The translations under genes were made by a program, and so were the position numbers. Of a stretch of DNA of 36,365 nt, positions 14,933 to 24,674 are shown in pieces. The notes beneath the pieces are model-generated. The model saw nothing but the letters and a program-made list of their open reading frames with translations. It had not been told where the DNA came from and made no database searches. The stretch's first letter is position 1; each line of letters begins with the position of its first letter. Origin of the DNA: an uncultured Ruminococcus sp. (GTDB lineage: Bacteria > Bacillota > Clostridia > Oscillospirales > Acutalibacteraceae); NCBI GenBank assembly GCA_902793125.1, contig CADBCC010000033.1:1-36365 (forward strand), written 5' to 3'.

Positions 14933-15348
14933 GCGAATACGATTTAACGGCAAAAGTCCGAGCAAATCTAACTCAATATACAAAAGAAATACAAGACGGA
15001 ATTAAGAAGATAACCGATTCGGTTTCCGATGAACTGAAAACGGATTTAAGGCGAGATAGTCCACGTCGCAAAGGTGATAAACTTCGCGGCAGAAAAGGCG
15101 GTAAACGATATGCTCCGGGCAGTTATGCCAAAAGCTGGAACACTAAGGTTACATCTGAAAGCTTCTCAATCTATACAAAAACCGCCTACAATAGAACACA
15201 CTATAGACTTACACATTTACTCGAAAAAGGCCACAAAGCCAGAAACGGTTCACACGTTGAACCGATTAAGCATATTGCTCCGCTTGAACGAAAAGCGGCA
15301 AAAAGCTATGAATCTAAAATAATTAAATTAATTAAATCAATAGAATAA
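14929..15348 (+). CDS. HK97 gp10-like tail completion protein
   Basis: A 139-residue basic protein. The segment YRLTHLLEKGHKARNGSHV followed by HIAPLERKA is the hallmark of the HK97-gp10-like family, which acts at the head-tail joint. The first four bases overlap the previous stop. Start ATG 14929 matches the family N-terminus. Confidence 0.87.
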   Translation: MSEYDLTAKVRANLTQYTKEIQDGIKKITDSVSDELKTDLRRDSPRRKGDKLRGRKGGKRYAPGSYAKSWNTKVTSESFSIYTKTAYNRTHYRLTHLLEKGHKARNGSHVEPIKHIAPLERKAAKSYESKIIKLIKSIE

Positions 15349-15361
15349 AGGAGAAAAACAT

Positions 15362-15949
15362 ATGGAAAAAACATTAGCTCATATCGGCTATGCGATGATT
15401 ACTGATTCAACTCCGTCAGCTGTTACATATGGAAATGTAACATGGCTTGATTCTGACAAAGCAGGGGGACGTGAGATTAGTTCCGAGCCTCAGGGCGAAT
15501 TACAGGAAGAGCATGCCGACGGTAAAATAGTTCTTTCTTACGATACCAACGGTGGTTATAATCACAATCTTACGCTGTTAGATATTCTTGACAGTGTAGA
15601 TGAAGATTGGCTCAATAAAAGAGTTCTTGAAGATGGTACTGTTGTTGAGGTTGCAGATAATAAAGTTCCGTCTCGATTTGCTTTGCTTGTTGCTAAAGAA
15701 ACTTTAAACGGCGACAAAACATATATGGTGGATATTTATCCAAATACCGTTGCGAGTAGATATTCAAAGAATTCAAAATCACAAAAACCCGGCGAACCGA
15801 TTGACTTTGAATTTCCGCAGTATTCACTAAAGTCGCGACCGCTCGAAACAAACAAAATAGTTACATGGAAAGTATATTGTGATGAGTTGCCTTCAACGGT
15901 TGTTATGCCTACACTTCCCGCAGATGATGTCGATGATGACAATGACTAA
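15362..15949 (+). CDS. Major tail (tube) protein
   Basis: A 195-residue protein directly upstream of the tail chaperone genes, with strong AAAGGAGAAA upstream. MEKTLAHIGYAMITDS, NVTWLDSDKAGGREIS, the AKETLNGDKTYMVDIYPN region and EFPQYSLKSRP fit the phi13-type major tail protein group. It polymerises into the tail tube. The acidic tail DDVDDDND overlaps the next start. Confidence 0.88.
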   Translation: MEKTLAHIGYAMITDSTPSAVTYGNVTWLDSDKAGGREISSEPQGELQEEHADGKIVLSYDTNGGYNHNLTLLDILDSVDEDWLNKRVLEDGTVVEVADNKVPSRFALLVAKETLNGDKTYMVDIYPNTVASRYSKNSKSQKPGEPIDFEFPQYSLKSRPLETNKIVTWKVYCDELPSTVVMPTLPADDVDDDND

Positions 15950-16322
15950 AACAATAAAGTTCGGTAATAGAAAAATAAGATTAGAGAGTAACGCTTACTC
16001 TCTAATCTTATACGAGAATACATTTTCGCGTAAGTTTCTTAAAGATTATGATAATGTCTGCGGTGAAGGCGAGTTGGATATAGTTAATTATTTAAGATTC
16101 CTTTGGACTTTAGCAAAAACCGCTGATTGTGATATAGAAGACTTCGAGGAATTTACAAATAATATTATGCTTGGTGATATTTTTAAAGTCTTACCGGATA
16201 TTGTTGAGCTTATAACTGCAAATATAAGAGTAAACACTGCAAAAAAACATCAAGCGAGAATTACGCGCGTTTTCACTTTTCTTCACTCGAAATTCTCGCA
16301 TACGCAGCACGCCGAGGTTTAA
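15942..16322 (+). CDS. Tail assembly chaperone, short form (gpG-like)
   Basis: A 126-residue product if started at ATG 15942, which overlaps the tail tube stop (ATGACTAA); ATG 15936 is an alternative. It has the helical character and position of the first tail chaperone between tube and tape-measure genes. The AAAAAAA run at 16241-16247 lies in the codon phase for a -1 shift (A AAA AAA), and the -1 frame continues without a stop to 16564, giving the longer gpGT form. After the run the zero frame turns unusually basic, as is common past a slippery site. Confidence 0.83.
   Translation: MTKTIKFGNRKIRLESNAYSLILYENTFSRKFLKDYDNVCGEGELDIVNYLRFLWTLAKTADCDIEDFEEFTNNIMLGDIFKVLPDIVELITANIRVNTAKKHQARITRVFTFLHSKFSHTQHAEV
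16241..16247 (+). other. Programmed -1 frameshift site for gpG/gpGT
   Basis: Seven A in the phase A AAA AAA relative to the chaperone frame. Slippage by -1 at this point continues as TSSENYARFHFSSLEILAYA and leads straight into the next frame. Tail chaperones of long-tailed phages usually make a fixed ratio of the two products this way. Confidence 0.82.
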
Positions 16323-16564
16323 CAATTTTGGATTTTAAAAATCTATCAATCGGCGCCGTTTTTGATTTTCTTGAAATTCAGGTAAAAATTGATAACGACG
16401 AAGATATTCATGAAGAAGAAAAGCGATATTTCCAAATGCTTAACGCTTTACCGACTATTGAAGAAAGACATAACACTTTCGTTAATGGAGAAAGGATTAT
16501 ATCTGATAAGCGTTATAACAATTGGATGAGAATGTTTAAAGAACTGGAAGAGAAATATGGCTAA
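16247..16564 (+). CDS. Tail assembly chaperone extension (gpT-like), made by -1 frameshift
   Basis: This frame is open from the slippery site to 16564. The part from a TTG at 16328 to the stop could be called as a separate 78-residue gene, but that TTG has no ribosome-binding site. The fused product would read through AYAARRGLTILDFKNLSIGAVFDFL, the pattern of gpT-type extensions (a short helix then "LTIGEhhD"-like). It binds the tape measure, whose gene overlaps the end by 8 bases. Confidence 0.8.
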   Translation, partial: TSSENYARFHFSSLEILAYAARRGLTILDFKNLSIGAVFDFLEIQVKIDNDEDIHEEEKRYFQMLNALPTIEERHNTFVNGERIISDKRYNNWMRMFKELEEKYG

Positions 16565-19500
16565 AACAATTAAGGGAATTACAATTGAAATTGGCGGAAA
16601 CACAGTCAATCTCGGTAAATCACTCGATAGTGTTGATAAAAAATCCAAAAGTCTTAATACCGAATTAAATCAGATTAATCGCCAGTTAAAATTCAATCCT
16701 AACAGCACTACTCTTTTAGCGCAAAAACAAGAGGTTCTAAAAGAAAATATTTCAGCGTCCAGAGAAAAATTAAAAGAACTTGAAGCTGTTCAGCAGGATA
16801 TTGAGCGTGCCTATAAAAACGGCGATATTGATAACGGTCAATATCGTGCTTATCAGCGTGAAGTTGAACAAACAAAAAACAAGCTTGAAGGATATGAACG
16901 TGAGCTTAAATCCGCTAAGAACAATCAGGCGGAGTTTGATCGCAAAGTTGAAAAGGCGCGTCAGACGCTCGAAAGCAATAAAACAAGTTTGAAAGCAGGA
17001 ATCAAAACCGTAGGGAAATACGGCGCAGCGGTAGTTGGAGCTTTAGGAGCTGCTACTGGCGCGGCAATAAAATACGCAGCAGAATTTGAAACCGCTTTTG
17101 CAAAAGTTACAACGTTACTTGACGAAAACGAAGTAGATTTTGGAAAGTATAAAGAAGAAATATTAAAAGCATCAAATGAAACCGGTGTTGAAGCATCTAA
17201 AATAGCAACATCGGTTTATGACGCTATATCTGCAAGCGTAGATCCGAAATATGCGGTTAAATTTGTTGAAAATGCGGAAAAACTTTCAAAAGGCGGATTC
17301 ACCGAAATTGAAAACTCTGTTGATATTTTAACCACTATTTTAAACGCCTATCAGATGAAAGCAAATCAGACTAAGCACATTTCTGATGTTCTTTTACAGA
17401 CACAGAATAAAGGTAAAGTTTTGGTTGGCGATCTTGCTCAATATATGGGTAAAGTGATTCCTATAGCAAGTTCCTACGGAGTTTCACTCGAAAATGTTGC
17501 TTCGGGTTATGCTATCCTTACAGCGCGCGGAATTAAAGCTGCTCAGTCTACTACATATCTTAAATCCTTATTTGACGAATTAGCAAAAGTTAAGTATGAC
17601 AAAAACGGTGCTCCGCAAAGTTTAGGCGCACAGCTTAAAGAGTTAACCGGAAAGACATTTGAGCAGCTTATGAAAAGCGGCAAAAGCGTTGGTGATGTAC
17701 TTGAAATGCTTTATAAGTCAGTTGGAAAAAACAATACAGCCTTTGGTGCTCTGTTCAGTAAGTCAAACGCCAGAGCTGCGGCCTTTTCGCTAATGAAAGC
17801 AGGAGCAGAAAAATTCAATTCTACATTAAAGGAAATGAAAAACTCTACAGGCGCGGCGGACGCGGCTTACGACAAAATGGCAAATACAGCAGCTCATAAA
17901 ACCGAGGTTCTTAAAACTAATATACAGAATTCCGCAATTGCTATCGGCGACGGTATGCTTCCTGTTGTAAACGAGTTGCTCGAGTATATTGAAAAGAATC
18001 TTCCCGAGATTCAGAAAATGGCTCAGGATTTAGGCGTTGAGATTGGAAAAGATTTAAAGTGGATATTGGAAAATGGCGATCAAATTATTGCTGATATAAA
18101 AGCTATTATTACAATCGGCGGCAGTATATATGCTGCGTTTAAATTGAAACAGTTTATATCAACTATCGGCGAAACAGTTGCGGCTATAAGAATTCTGAAA
18201 TCGGCTACGACCGCAGCGGAAGCAGCACAAATTGCTTTGAATACAGCACAGGCGGCTAATGTTATCGGCGCGGTTTGCGCGGGATTAGTAGTATTAACAG
18301 GGCTTGTATGGGCGGCGAAGGACGCTAACGAAGCTTATACAAAAGCGACTTCAATCTGGACAGCTGAAGATAAAAAGCTGTTTGAACAAATAGACAGTGA
18401 AGCTAAGGTTTTAAAAGAAGCTAAAGAAGCCCGTCAGGAAAATATCGCTGGAATTGAAAACGAGTATCAGTATTATCAGGATTTATATAAAGAACTTGAT
18501 AAGATCGTCGATAAAAACGGAAAAATAAAGGACGGCTACAAAGAACGGGCAAAATTCATAGCAACCACTTTGTCTGATAAGCTTGGGCTTGAAATAACTC
18601 TTAATAAAGATGTTGTTAAAGGATATAAGAAGATCCGTGAACAGATTAAGAAAACTATAGAAGCTAAAAAAGAAGAAGCTAAACTAAATGCTTATAAGGG
18701 TGATTATGAAAAGGCGATAAAATCATCTTCTTCTGATTTAAAGAAATATAACGATTTAGTACTTAAAAGAAAAGAAGCAGAGAAAAAATTAGCAGAAGCA
18801 GAAGAAATTAGGGCTAATACTATCCGCTATCCAGGGCGCGATAAAGGTTATCAGAACCCAGCTTGGACTAAAGCAGATAATGCAGTTAAACAGGCGGAGC
18901 GAGATTTAAAGAATGTTGCGGATAAAACCAATAAAGCTTGGAATACTTACGCAACTAATTATACTTTAATTCAAAATTACGAAAGAGCTTCCGCTGCGAT
19001 TATATCGGGCAAACACAAAGTCGCAAAGACAGCATTGGAAGCTTTAACGGAAGAAATAATTCTCGCAGGAGAAGCCACGAACGAACAGGCGGGAATCCTG
19101 CTTCAAAAACAATATAATAAAGCTTACAAAAGTTATAACGAATTAAACGCCGCGTATAAAAACGGCGAAAAAGGTATAACCAAAACTATGGTTAGTCAGG
19201 CTAAGAAACGTCTTAACGCAGCGGAAGAACAGCTGAATATTTATTCTCATAATGTAGGCGAAGAAGCTAAAAAAGCGGCAAACAATGTTGGTAATAATTT
19301 AAGTAAAACAAACTCGAAAGAGAATAAAGAGAAAGCTAAAAAAAGTGGCAAAAGCTTAACTGATTCTACTGTAAGCGGAACAACTCCAACGGACGAACAA
19401 AAAGAAAAAGTCAAAAATAACGCTAAAAACCTTTTAAATAAAACAGGGGATAAGGAAGTAAGACAAAAAGCAAAATCAAAAGCTAAAGGACTTGGAAATA

Positions 19501-20042
19501 GTTTTGTTGAAGGTTTTATAAATGTTTTAACAATCTCAGGTGCTTCAGTTTTTCGAGCAGCTTGGAATTTTATTAAAGCAGCTTTGAGTGGTGCGAAAAA
19601 AGCTCAAAAGTCAAATTCTCCATCCAAAGAAACAGCTAAATTAGCAAAGGATAATGCTGACGGTTATATTTTTGAACTTAATAATCGTCAAAAAGACGCG
19701 TATGCGGCCGGACATAATTTTGTAAAAAAAGCTGTTGCCGGGGCTAAAAGTATTAAAAACGTGCACTCTGTTATAGATTTAACGCAGCGGCAAAATCAAA
19801 AAGTATCTACAGACCTTTCATATAATCTCAACTCAAATGTGACAAGTCAGCTTTTAGGATTCTCAAATCAATTAAAAGGTAAATCCAATACTCCAAAAGT
19901 ATATACAAGTTCTCCAGTTATAACGCTTCAGTTTGGAGATGTAAAGGTGGAGAATGAGCAGGATATTAGAACGCTTTCGGAAGCAATTTCATATCAAATT
20001 GCTGATGAAATAAAGTCAACTAATCGTGCGAGAGGTGGATAA
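16557..20042 (+). CDS. Tail tape measure protein
   Basis: A 1161-residue protein that sets tail length and passes through the tube at infection. Residues 10-145 are coiled coil, a Gly/Ala-rich membrane-like stretch follows (GAAVVGALGAATGAAI, about 154-169), then the PhageMin_Tail core with ETGVEASKIATSVYDAIS and GKVLVGDLAQYMGKVIPIA. Further hydrophobic stretches lie around 510-590, with long Lys/Glu/Ala coiled coil after. The C-terminal part (NSPSKETAKLAKD) is typical of this family. At roughly 1.5 angstrom per residue this predicts a tail near 170 nm. Confidence 0.95.
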   Translation: MAKTIKGITIEIGGNTVNLGKSLDSVDKKSKSLNTELNQINRQLKFNPNSTTLLAQKQEVLKENISASREKLKELEAVQQDIERAYKNGDIDNGQYRAYQREVEQTKNKLEGYERELKSAKNNQAEFDRKVEKARQTLESNKTSLKAGIKTVGKYGAAVVGALGAATGAAIKYAAEFETAFAKVTTLLDENEVDFGKYKEEILKASNETGVEASKIATSVYDAISASVDPKYAVKFVENAEKLSKGGFTEIENSVDILTTILNAYQMKANQTKHISDVLLQTQNKGKVLVGDLAQYMGKVIPIASSYGVSLENVASGYAILTARGIKAAQSTTYLKSLFDELAKVKYDKNGAPQSLGAQLKELTGKTFEQLMKSGKSVGDVLEMLYKSVGKNNTAFGALFSKSNARAAAFSLMKAGAEKFNSTLKEMKNSTGAADAAYDKMANTAAHKTEVLKTNIQNSAIAIGDGMLPVVNELLEYIEKNLPEIQKMAQDLGVEIGKDLKWILENGDQIIADIKAIITIGGSIYAAFKLKQFISTIGETVAAIRILKSATTAAEAAQIALNTAQAANVIGAVCAGLVVLTGLVWAAKDANEAYTKATSIWTAEDKKLFEQIDSEAKVLKEAKEARQENIAGIENEYQYYQDLYKELDKIVDKNGKIKDGYKERAKFIATTLSDKLGLEITLNKDVVKGYKKIREQIKKTIEAKKEEAKLNAYKGDYEKAIKSSSSDLKKYNDLVLKRKEAEKKLAEAEEIRANTIRYPGRDKGYQNPAWTKADNAVKQAERDLKNVADKTNKAWNTYATNYTLIQNYERASAAIISGKHKVAKTALEALTEEIILAGEATNEQAGILLQKQYNKAYKSYNELNAAYKNGEKGITKTMVSQAKKRLNAAEEQLNIYSHNVGEEAKKAANNVGNNLSKTNSKENKEKAKKSGKSLTDSTVSGTTPTDEQKEKVKNNAKNLLNKTGDKEVRQKAKSKAKGLGNSFVEGFINVLTISGASVFRAAWNFIKAALSGAKKAQKSNSPSKETAKLAKDNADGYIFELNNRQKDAYAAGHNFVKKAVAGAKSIKNVHSVIDLTQRQNQKVSTDLSYNLNSNVTSQLLGFSNQLKGKSNTPKVYTSSPVITLQFGDVKVENEQDIRTLSEAISYQIADEIKSTNRARGG

Positions 20043-20813
20043 ATGAATGATTTAATCTATAACGGAAAAAGTCTTAATTCATATGGATTCACTATAAAAA
20101 AAGATCCGGGTAAAGAAATAGCTGAACGCGATATTGAATTAATTGATATTATCGGCGGCGAAGGTTCGGAGATAAACGATTCTGAAGGTTATAGGAATGT
20201 AGATAGAGTATATGAGATTAATTCTTTTCCTTATTGGAATGAAAATAAATCCGATAATCAGATTACAAAGGATCTTACCAGTTGGCTTTATAGTCAATAC
20301 GGCGATTATAAAATTTTAAGAGATACTTATAATCCCGGTTATTTTTGCTATGCAATTCCCAAAATACCAAACTTAATAGCGTTTAATGCAAAACACCTAT
20401 ATGATACGACACTCACTTTTACACGAAAGCCGTTTTGGTATTCCGATAAAGGTCAAGAAGAAATAATAAAAGAGTTTAATGATCCTGTTTCATCGACTAC
20501 AATCGAATTATTAAACCCGGAAAGCATAGAAAGCTTACCTCTTATTATTGTTGATTTTTCGTCAAATACAGGGACCTTTACTTTGACTGAAGACGGGACA
20601 AAATGGTCTCCGCTTGTAGTTGATTTAAATGTATCAGAAATTGAAATAGATTCTGCTGAAGAAAATATATCCGGTGGAGAAATAGACATAAATGATATGT
20701 CAAGTTGTGAGTATTTTCCAAAGTTGATACCTGGACATAATTTATTAAATTTTTCTACTGAGAATGTTTTGATCACTAAAATAAGAATAATACCAAGATG
20801 GAGAAGATTATAA
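20043..20813 (+). CDS. Distal tail protein (Dit)
   Basis: A 256-residue protein of the Sipho_tail/Dit family, starting right after the tape measure. The N-terminal part (LIYNGKSLNSYGFTIK), the NVDRVYEINSFPYW segment and LTFTRKPFWYSDKG are typical. Dit forms the hexameric ring linking tube to baseplate. The C-terminal part has an extra beta domain (IIVDFSSNTGTFTLTEDG). Confidence 0.9.
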   Translation: MNDLIYNGKSLNSYGFTIKKDPGKEIAERDIELIDIIGGEGSEINDSEGYRNVDRVYEINSFPYWNENKSDNQITKDLTSWLYSQYGDYKILRDTYNPGYFCYAIPKIPNLIAFNAKHLYDTTLTFTRKPFWYSDKGQEEIIKEFNDPVSSTTIELLNPESIESLPLIIVDFSSNTGTFTLTEDGTKWSPLVVDLNVSEIEIDSAEENISGGEIDINDMSSCEYFPKLIPGHNLLNFSTENVLITKIRIIPRWRRL

Positions 20814-21968
20814 ATGAAGCCAAGATTGTACAGTAAATCACACGACTGGAAACATAATGGCTTTGGATTTTTAAGTAAGTGTATTAAGTGCGAAGTCACC
20901 GAAGAACTTGAAAGCACTGATTATTCTTTAGAAATGGAAATCCCGCGCTCCGATAGATTGTATAATCTGCTTGAAACCGGATTGTTGGTCAGAGCAAAGC
21001 CAAATCATTTAGATCCTACACAGTTTTTTGAAATTGACAAAATAAAAGTTAATAAACAGGGAATTGCGACGGTCAGCGCGCAACATATTAAAAGTGATTT
21101 TTTAAATAACATTGTAAGAGGAAATGAGTTTGGAGTACCGACTGATTGGATGATTCAAGGAAACGCGCAGCAAGTTGTTAATAAAATTCTCGATTGTTCA
21201 ATTATACATAGGAATTGGAAAAGCGCCGATGACGTTGAACATTCTTTCTCGGATGTGGTTCAACTCAATGGTTTTTCAAATTCAGATATACAACGAATTA
21301 TTTTAACACCACCGTTTACATTTGAAGAAGCTTTTTTAGGTGATAGCGGATTTATAAAAAAATTTGGCGGAGAGTTTCGATTTGATAACGAAAAAATTAA
21401 AATATATAAAAATCGCGGCGAACTAAAACCTGTTACTTTAAGGTTTGGCAGCGGTTTAAGTGAATTTGATCAGGAAATGAGTAATGATGATGTTTATGAT
21501 TGTGTTATAGCATACGCAACAGTAAAAACTACTGAGGGTAATGAATATACCGTTTTTTATGGTTATCCGGAAACTGTATATCATCCCATAACTGACGCTG
21601 TTTTTGGCTCGGATTACGAAATTCGAGTTTATTATCATAATATGACTTCAGAATTATCAGGTCAGACATATGCGGAAACTCCCGAAGCAAAGTCACATAT
21701 TGAGGAAGCACTTTTTATAAGTGCCCGAGATCAATTTATACGGCAAAAATTTGACCAGCCTAAAATTAATGTCAAAATAACGGCAGCATCACATTTAAGA
21801 AGATTACAGAATGTCGGACTTGCAGATAGCGTTAATATAGTTTGTGGTAGTGGAACGATTGTTTCTGAAAAAGCAACTAAAGTTATATACGATAGTCTTA
21901 AAGAAAGATATATCCAGCATGAATTTGGAGAGCGAAAAGTTTCTCTTAAAGATTACTTAAATACATAA
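20814..21968 (+). CDS. Tail hub / tail-associated protein (Tal, Prophage_tail)
   Basis: A 384-residue protein of the phage minor structural (Prophage_tail) family. The start matches the family (LYSKSHDWKHNGFGFL, then a YSLEMEIPRSDR segment), and the domain continues through FGGEFRFDNEKIKIYKNRG. It stops after the hub, so no peptidoglycan-degrading domain is attached; cell-wall cutting must be done by another protein or is lacking. Confidence 0.9.
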   Translation: MKPRLYSKSHDWKHNGFGFLSKCIKCEVTEELESTDYSLEMEIPRSDRLYNLLETGLLVRAKPNHLDPTQFFEIDKIKVNKQGIATVSAQHIKSDFLNNIVRGNEFGVPTDWMIQGNAQQVVNKILDCSIIHRNWKSADDVEHSFSDVVQLNGFSNSDIQRIILTPPFTFEEAFLGDSGFIKKFGGEFRFDNEKIKIYKNRGELKPVTLRFGSGLSEFDQEMSNDDVYDCVIAYATVKTTEGNEYTVFYGYPETVYHPITDAVFGSDYEIRVYYHNMTSELSGQTYAETPEAKSHIEEALFISARDQFIRQKFDQPKINVKITAASHLRRLQNVGLADSVNIVCGSGTIVSEKATKVIYDSLKERYIQHEFGERKVSLKDYLNT

Positions 21969-21980
21969 GGAAGGAAAACT

Positions 21981-23966
21981 ATGATAAATATTAACGTCAA
22001 CAGTTCTTATCCGTCAACTGATGAGGTTTATTCTCATGAATTAAATTGTGGTGGTAGTCGGAAAATAGCTATAGCTTTTTGGGAAGATTCAAACCCGATT
22101 GATTTGTCGGGCAAAGACTTAACTGCAACATTTGTAACAAATAAAAGATTAATCGCGGAAAGTGTTAGTTTAACTAATATTGATGGTAATACAGCGGAAT
22201 TGAATATTTCTTCAACAAATAATTACACAATAATCCCCGGGAAAATGCTGGTAGAGATTGAAATAAAAGAGGGGGATAAAAAACTCTATCCATCAACCGC
22301 CTTAGTTGTTAAAGTTCGCGGATCAATCTTGGATGATGCCGAAGTTGATTCTGATAGTTACGGAAATGTAGCTGATATTGTTCGGGAAGTTGCCGCTGCG
22401 AGGGGCAGTTATCAAACCCTCGGAGCAAGATTAAATGCATACGCTACAGATATAGCGACTTTAAAATCAAAGTTTCCTATTACTTATAACGAACTTGCAG
22501 CAAGCTTACAAAACACAATAAACTCCATTTTAAGCAATATTGACACATTAAATGAAAAATTTCCTATTGCTTATACTGATTTAGCGACAAGCTTACAAAA
22601 CACAATAAACGGCAAATTTGATTTTGTTGACGTTAGTTTACAAAGCTCAACGATATTTGACTCGACGGTTGTATTAGGAAAAATATACCACGGCACAATA
22701 AGCGGTGTTGAATATTTATGGTGGAATGTTGAGGGAAACTCATCTACCGATAAAACACAATTCCGCTGGTCAAAGAACGGTATAGAATGGCGTAAGAAAG
22801 GAAACGGTACGTGGAGCAGTTGGTCTTATGCAATTGCAGATAACTCGGTTACATATAATGCACTTTCAATTGCTTTACAAGAAATTATTAACGGTAAAGT
22901 AAATGTAAGTGATATTGAAGATTGTATATATTATACGTCAGTCACAATATCGTCAGTATCTGCGCTGAACGTCAACGCCTATACAAGTGAGTTTATTAAA
23001 TACGGACTTATTCTAACAAGCTCAGCTGCTACAGCGTTCGGAGTTCCGAGCGGCACAAAAGCAGAAATGACAGTCACGGCGGTCGGTACAGTAAGTTCAA
23101 ATAATCCTGCAATAAGATGTATAACATTTCCGGGTATTTCAGGATTGAAATGGTACCAGGAAGTTACATCAATCGGACAGACATTTACAGCCGGAAGCTG
23201 GACAAGGGTTAACGTGAGAGATGAAGTGGTGCTCAAGCCAGATACAACTATCGGTTTTGATTCAAACGGCTGTATTGCTCAGATAATTAAAGTTCTTGGA
23301 ACAACGTTAAGTGCCGGATATGGAAGTAATATTAGGGCTATTTATATTAATAGCAGTATAACAACTGTAAGCGATGATGTTTTTACAACGGCACCAAATT
23401 TAAATAGCCTGTATATTGATAATGTTCCTGGCGCTGTAACGTTTGGAGAAACAATTCAAACTAAAATAGCTAACCGTGAATTTAGCGTAATATATCGAGA
23501 TAGCATAAATTTAGTAAGAAGTTTAGCAATTTCACAAAAGGGCACTTATGAACGCTTGATCGGTCTGTTGCCTAATTATTCTATAGGCTTTAATTCTAAT
23601 GGAATTGTTATCACTCGTGCAAATGTTACAGATATAGGGGCTGGCGGTATTGGTAATTCTAATGTTCGCAGTATCTATGTTGCTCCAAAGGTCACATCAA
23701 TTTCATCAAGTATAATATCGGCAACAATAGGTTTAACAACCGACACTTTAGATTTATATGTTGATAACTCACAGAACAATATTAATATTGCAAGTGCAGT
23801 TCTTAGCGACAGCCGTATCACAATTCATTACAAAGGCAGTTTTAGCGTAATTGATTTATTGTTAAACTCGCAGTTGCAACTGAACGATAGGTTAACTACT
23901 CTTGAAAACACAGTAGGCACAGTTAATACAGCTTTAGAAAACGCAATAAATGGGGTGAGCAGTTAA
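21981..23966 (+). CDS. Baseplate/receptor-binding protein with BppU-like N-terminus, knob and LRR-like end
   Basis: A 661-residue modular protein. Residues 1-120 resemble the BppU N-terminal beta domain that docks on the baseplate. Three related linker units follow around residues 150-295 (SLQNTIN, SLQNTIN, ALQEIIN). Between the second and third is a pyocin-knob-like module ending GTWSSWSYA. The C-terminal 250 residues have strand repeats of BspA/LRR_5 type (IRAIYINSSITTVSDDVF; VRSIYVAPKVTSISSSII) and a final coiled helix. It is likely a trimeric host-recognition protein. ATG follows AAGGAAGG. Confidence 0.75.
   Translation: MININVNSSYPSTDEVYSHELNCGGSRKIAIAFWEDSNPIDLSGKDLTATFVTNKRLIAESVSLTNIDGNTAELNISSTNNYTIIPGKMLVEIEIKEGDKKLYPSTALVVKVRGSILDDAEVDSDSYGNVADIVREVAAARGSYQTLGARLNAYATDIATLKSKFPITYNELAASLQNTINSILSNIDTLNEKFPIAYTDLATSLQNTINGKFDFVDVSLQSSTIFDSTVVLGKIYHGTISGVEYLWWNVEGNSSTDKTQFRWSKNGIEWRKKGNGTWSSWSYAIADNSVTYNALSIALQEIINGKVNVSDIEDCIYYTSVTISSVSALNVNAYTSEFIKYGLILTSSAATAFGVPSGTKAEMTVTAVGTVSSNNPAIRCITFPGISGLKWYQEVTSIGQTFTAGSWTRVNVRDEVVLKPDTTIGFDSNGCIAQIIKVLGTTLSAGYGSNIRAIYINSSITTVSDDVFTTAPNLNSLYIDNVPGAVTFGETIQTKIANREFSVIYRDSINLVRSLAISQKGTYERLIGLLPNYSIGFNSNGIVITRANVTDIGAGGIGNSNVRSIYVAPKVTSISSSIISATIGLTTDTLDLYVDNSQNNINIASAVLSDSRITIHYKGSFSVIDLLLNSQLQLNDRLTTLENTVGTVNTALENAINGVSS
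22501..22610 (+). repeat. Duplicated linker repeat in the baseplate protein gene
   Basis: A 23-bp sequence containing AGCTTACAAAACACAATA occurs identically at 22501-22523 and 22588-22610, giving two SLQNTIN units 29 codons apart. A third unit near residue 290 is diverged. Confidence 0.85.
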
Positions 23967-24667
23967 TGGCAACTTTGGTAGAGAATGTAACAACAGCAAT
24001 TGTGCTCATTAATCAGGAACGTGACAGAATAGAGGGAGATGTAACCGATTATATCATCCCAGACGGAACGACAGAGATAAATCAGTACGCTTTCTATGGG
24101 CAACAGAATATGTTAACTGTTTATATCCCAAACAGTGTGTCGGTAATAGGTATGTATGCTTTTGCTAATTCAGCCTTAACAGGAGAGTTGAAAATCAATG
24201 GAAGCGTGAAACAGATTGCGTCTTTTGCTTTTGCGTATTGCGGTTTAATAGGAAAATTTGTATGTGAAAGCGGAGTTGAAGAAATAGGGTATGGCGCGTT
24301 TAATTCTTGCAATAGTATTACAGAGATTGTATTGCCGAACACTATTACAACGTTAAGCCAATGTTTTGGTTCTTGTTCTGCTTTACATACTATTAACTTT
24401 CCTGCTTCATTAATTCATATTAGCGGACCTTGTGCGGGATGCGGAAACCTTGAAAACGTCACTTTAGGTAGCGGCTTTAATTGTAACAGTTTAGATTTAT
24501 CATCGTCTACAAAATATTCAGTTAATACCTTAGTCGCTATGTTTAATGCTTTAGCTGATAGAACAGGATTTTCAGCTTATACGTTATATATCGGTTCAGA
24601 TAATATTACAAAGCTCACCCCCGAGCAAATAGCTATTGCAACTAATAAGAATTGGAATTTAGCGTAG
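23966..24667 (+). CDS. BspA-like leucine-rich-repeat tail protein
   Basis: A 233-residue protein translated from TAATG overlap with the previous gene. Almost the whole chain is LRR_5 repeats (EINQYAFYGQQNMLTVYIP; IASFAFAYCGLIGKFV; IGYGAFNSCNSITEIVLP), the BspA-type fold used by gut bacteria to bind surfaces. The last ~57 residues (LDLSSSTKYSVNTLVAMF to NKNWNLA) form a cassette also found at the end of the next protein. It probably is a receptor-binding or fibre-tip subunit. Confidence 0.78.
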   Translation: MATLVENVTTAIVLINQERDRIEGDVTDYIIPDGTTEINQYAFYGQQNMLTVYIPNSVSVIGMYAFANSALTGELKINGSVKQIASFAFAYCGLIGKFVCESGVEEIGYGAFNSCNSITEIVLPNTITTLSQCFGSCSALHTINFPASLIHISGPCAGCGNLENVTLGSGFNCNSLDLSSSTKYSVNTLVAMFNALADRTGFSAYTLYIGSDNITKLTPEQIAIATNKNWNLA

Positions 24668-24674
24668 GTGAGAT

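Noticed and set aside
20453-20917. 154-codon minus-strand frame
   Set aside because: Antisense to the distal tail protein gene; no start signals.
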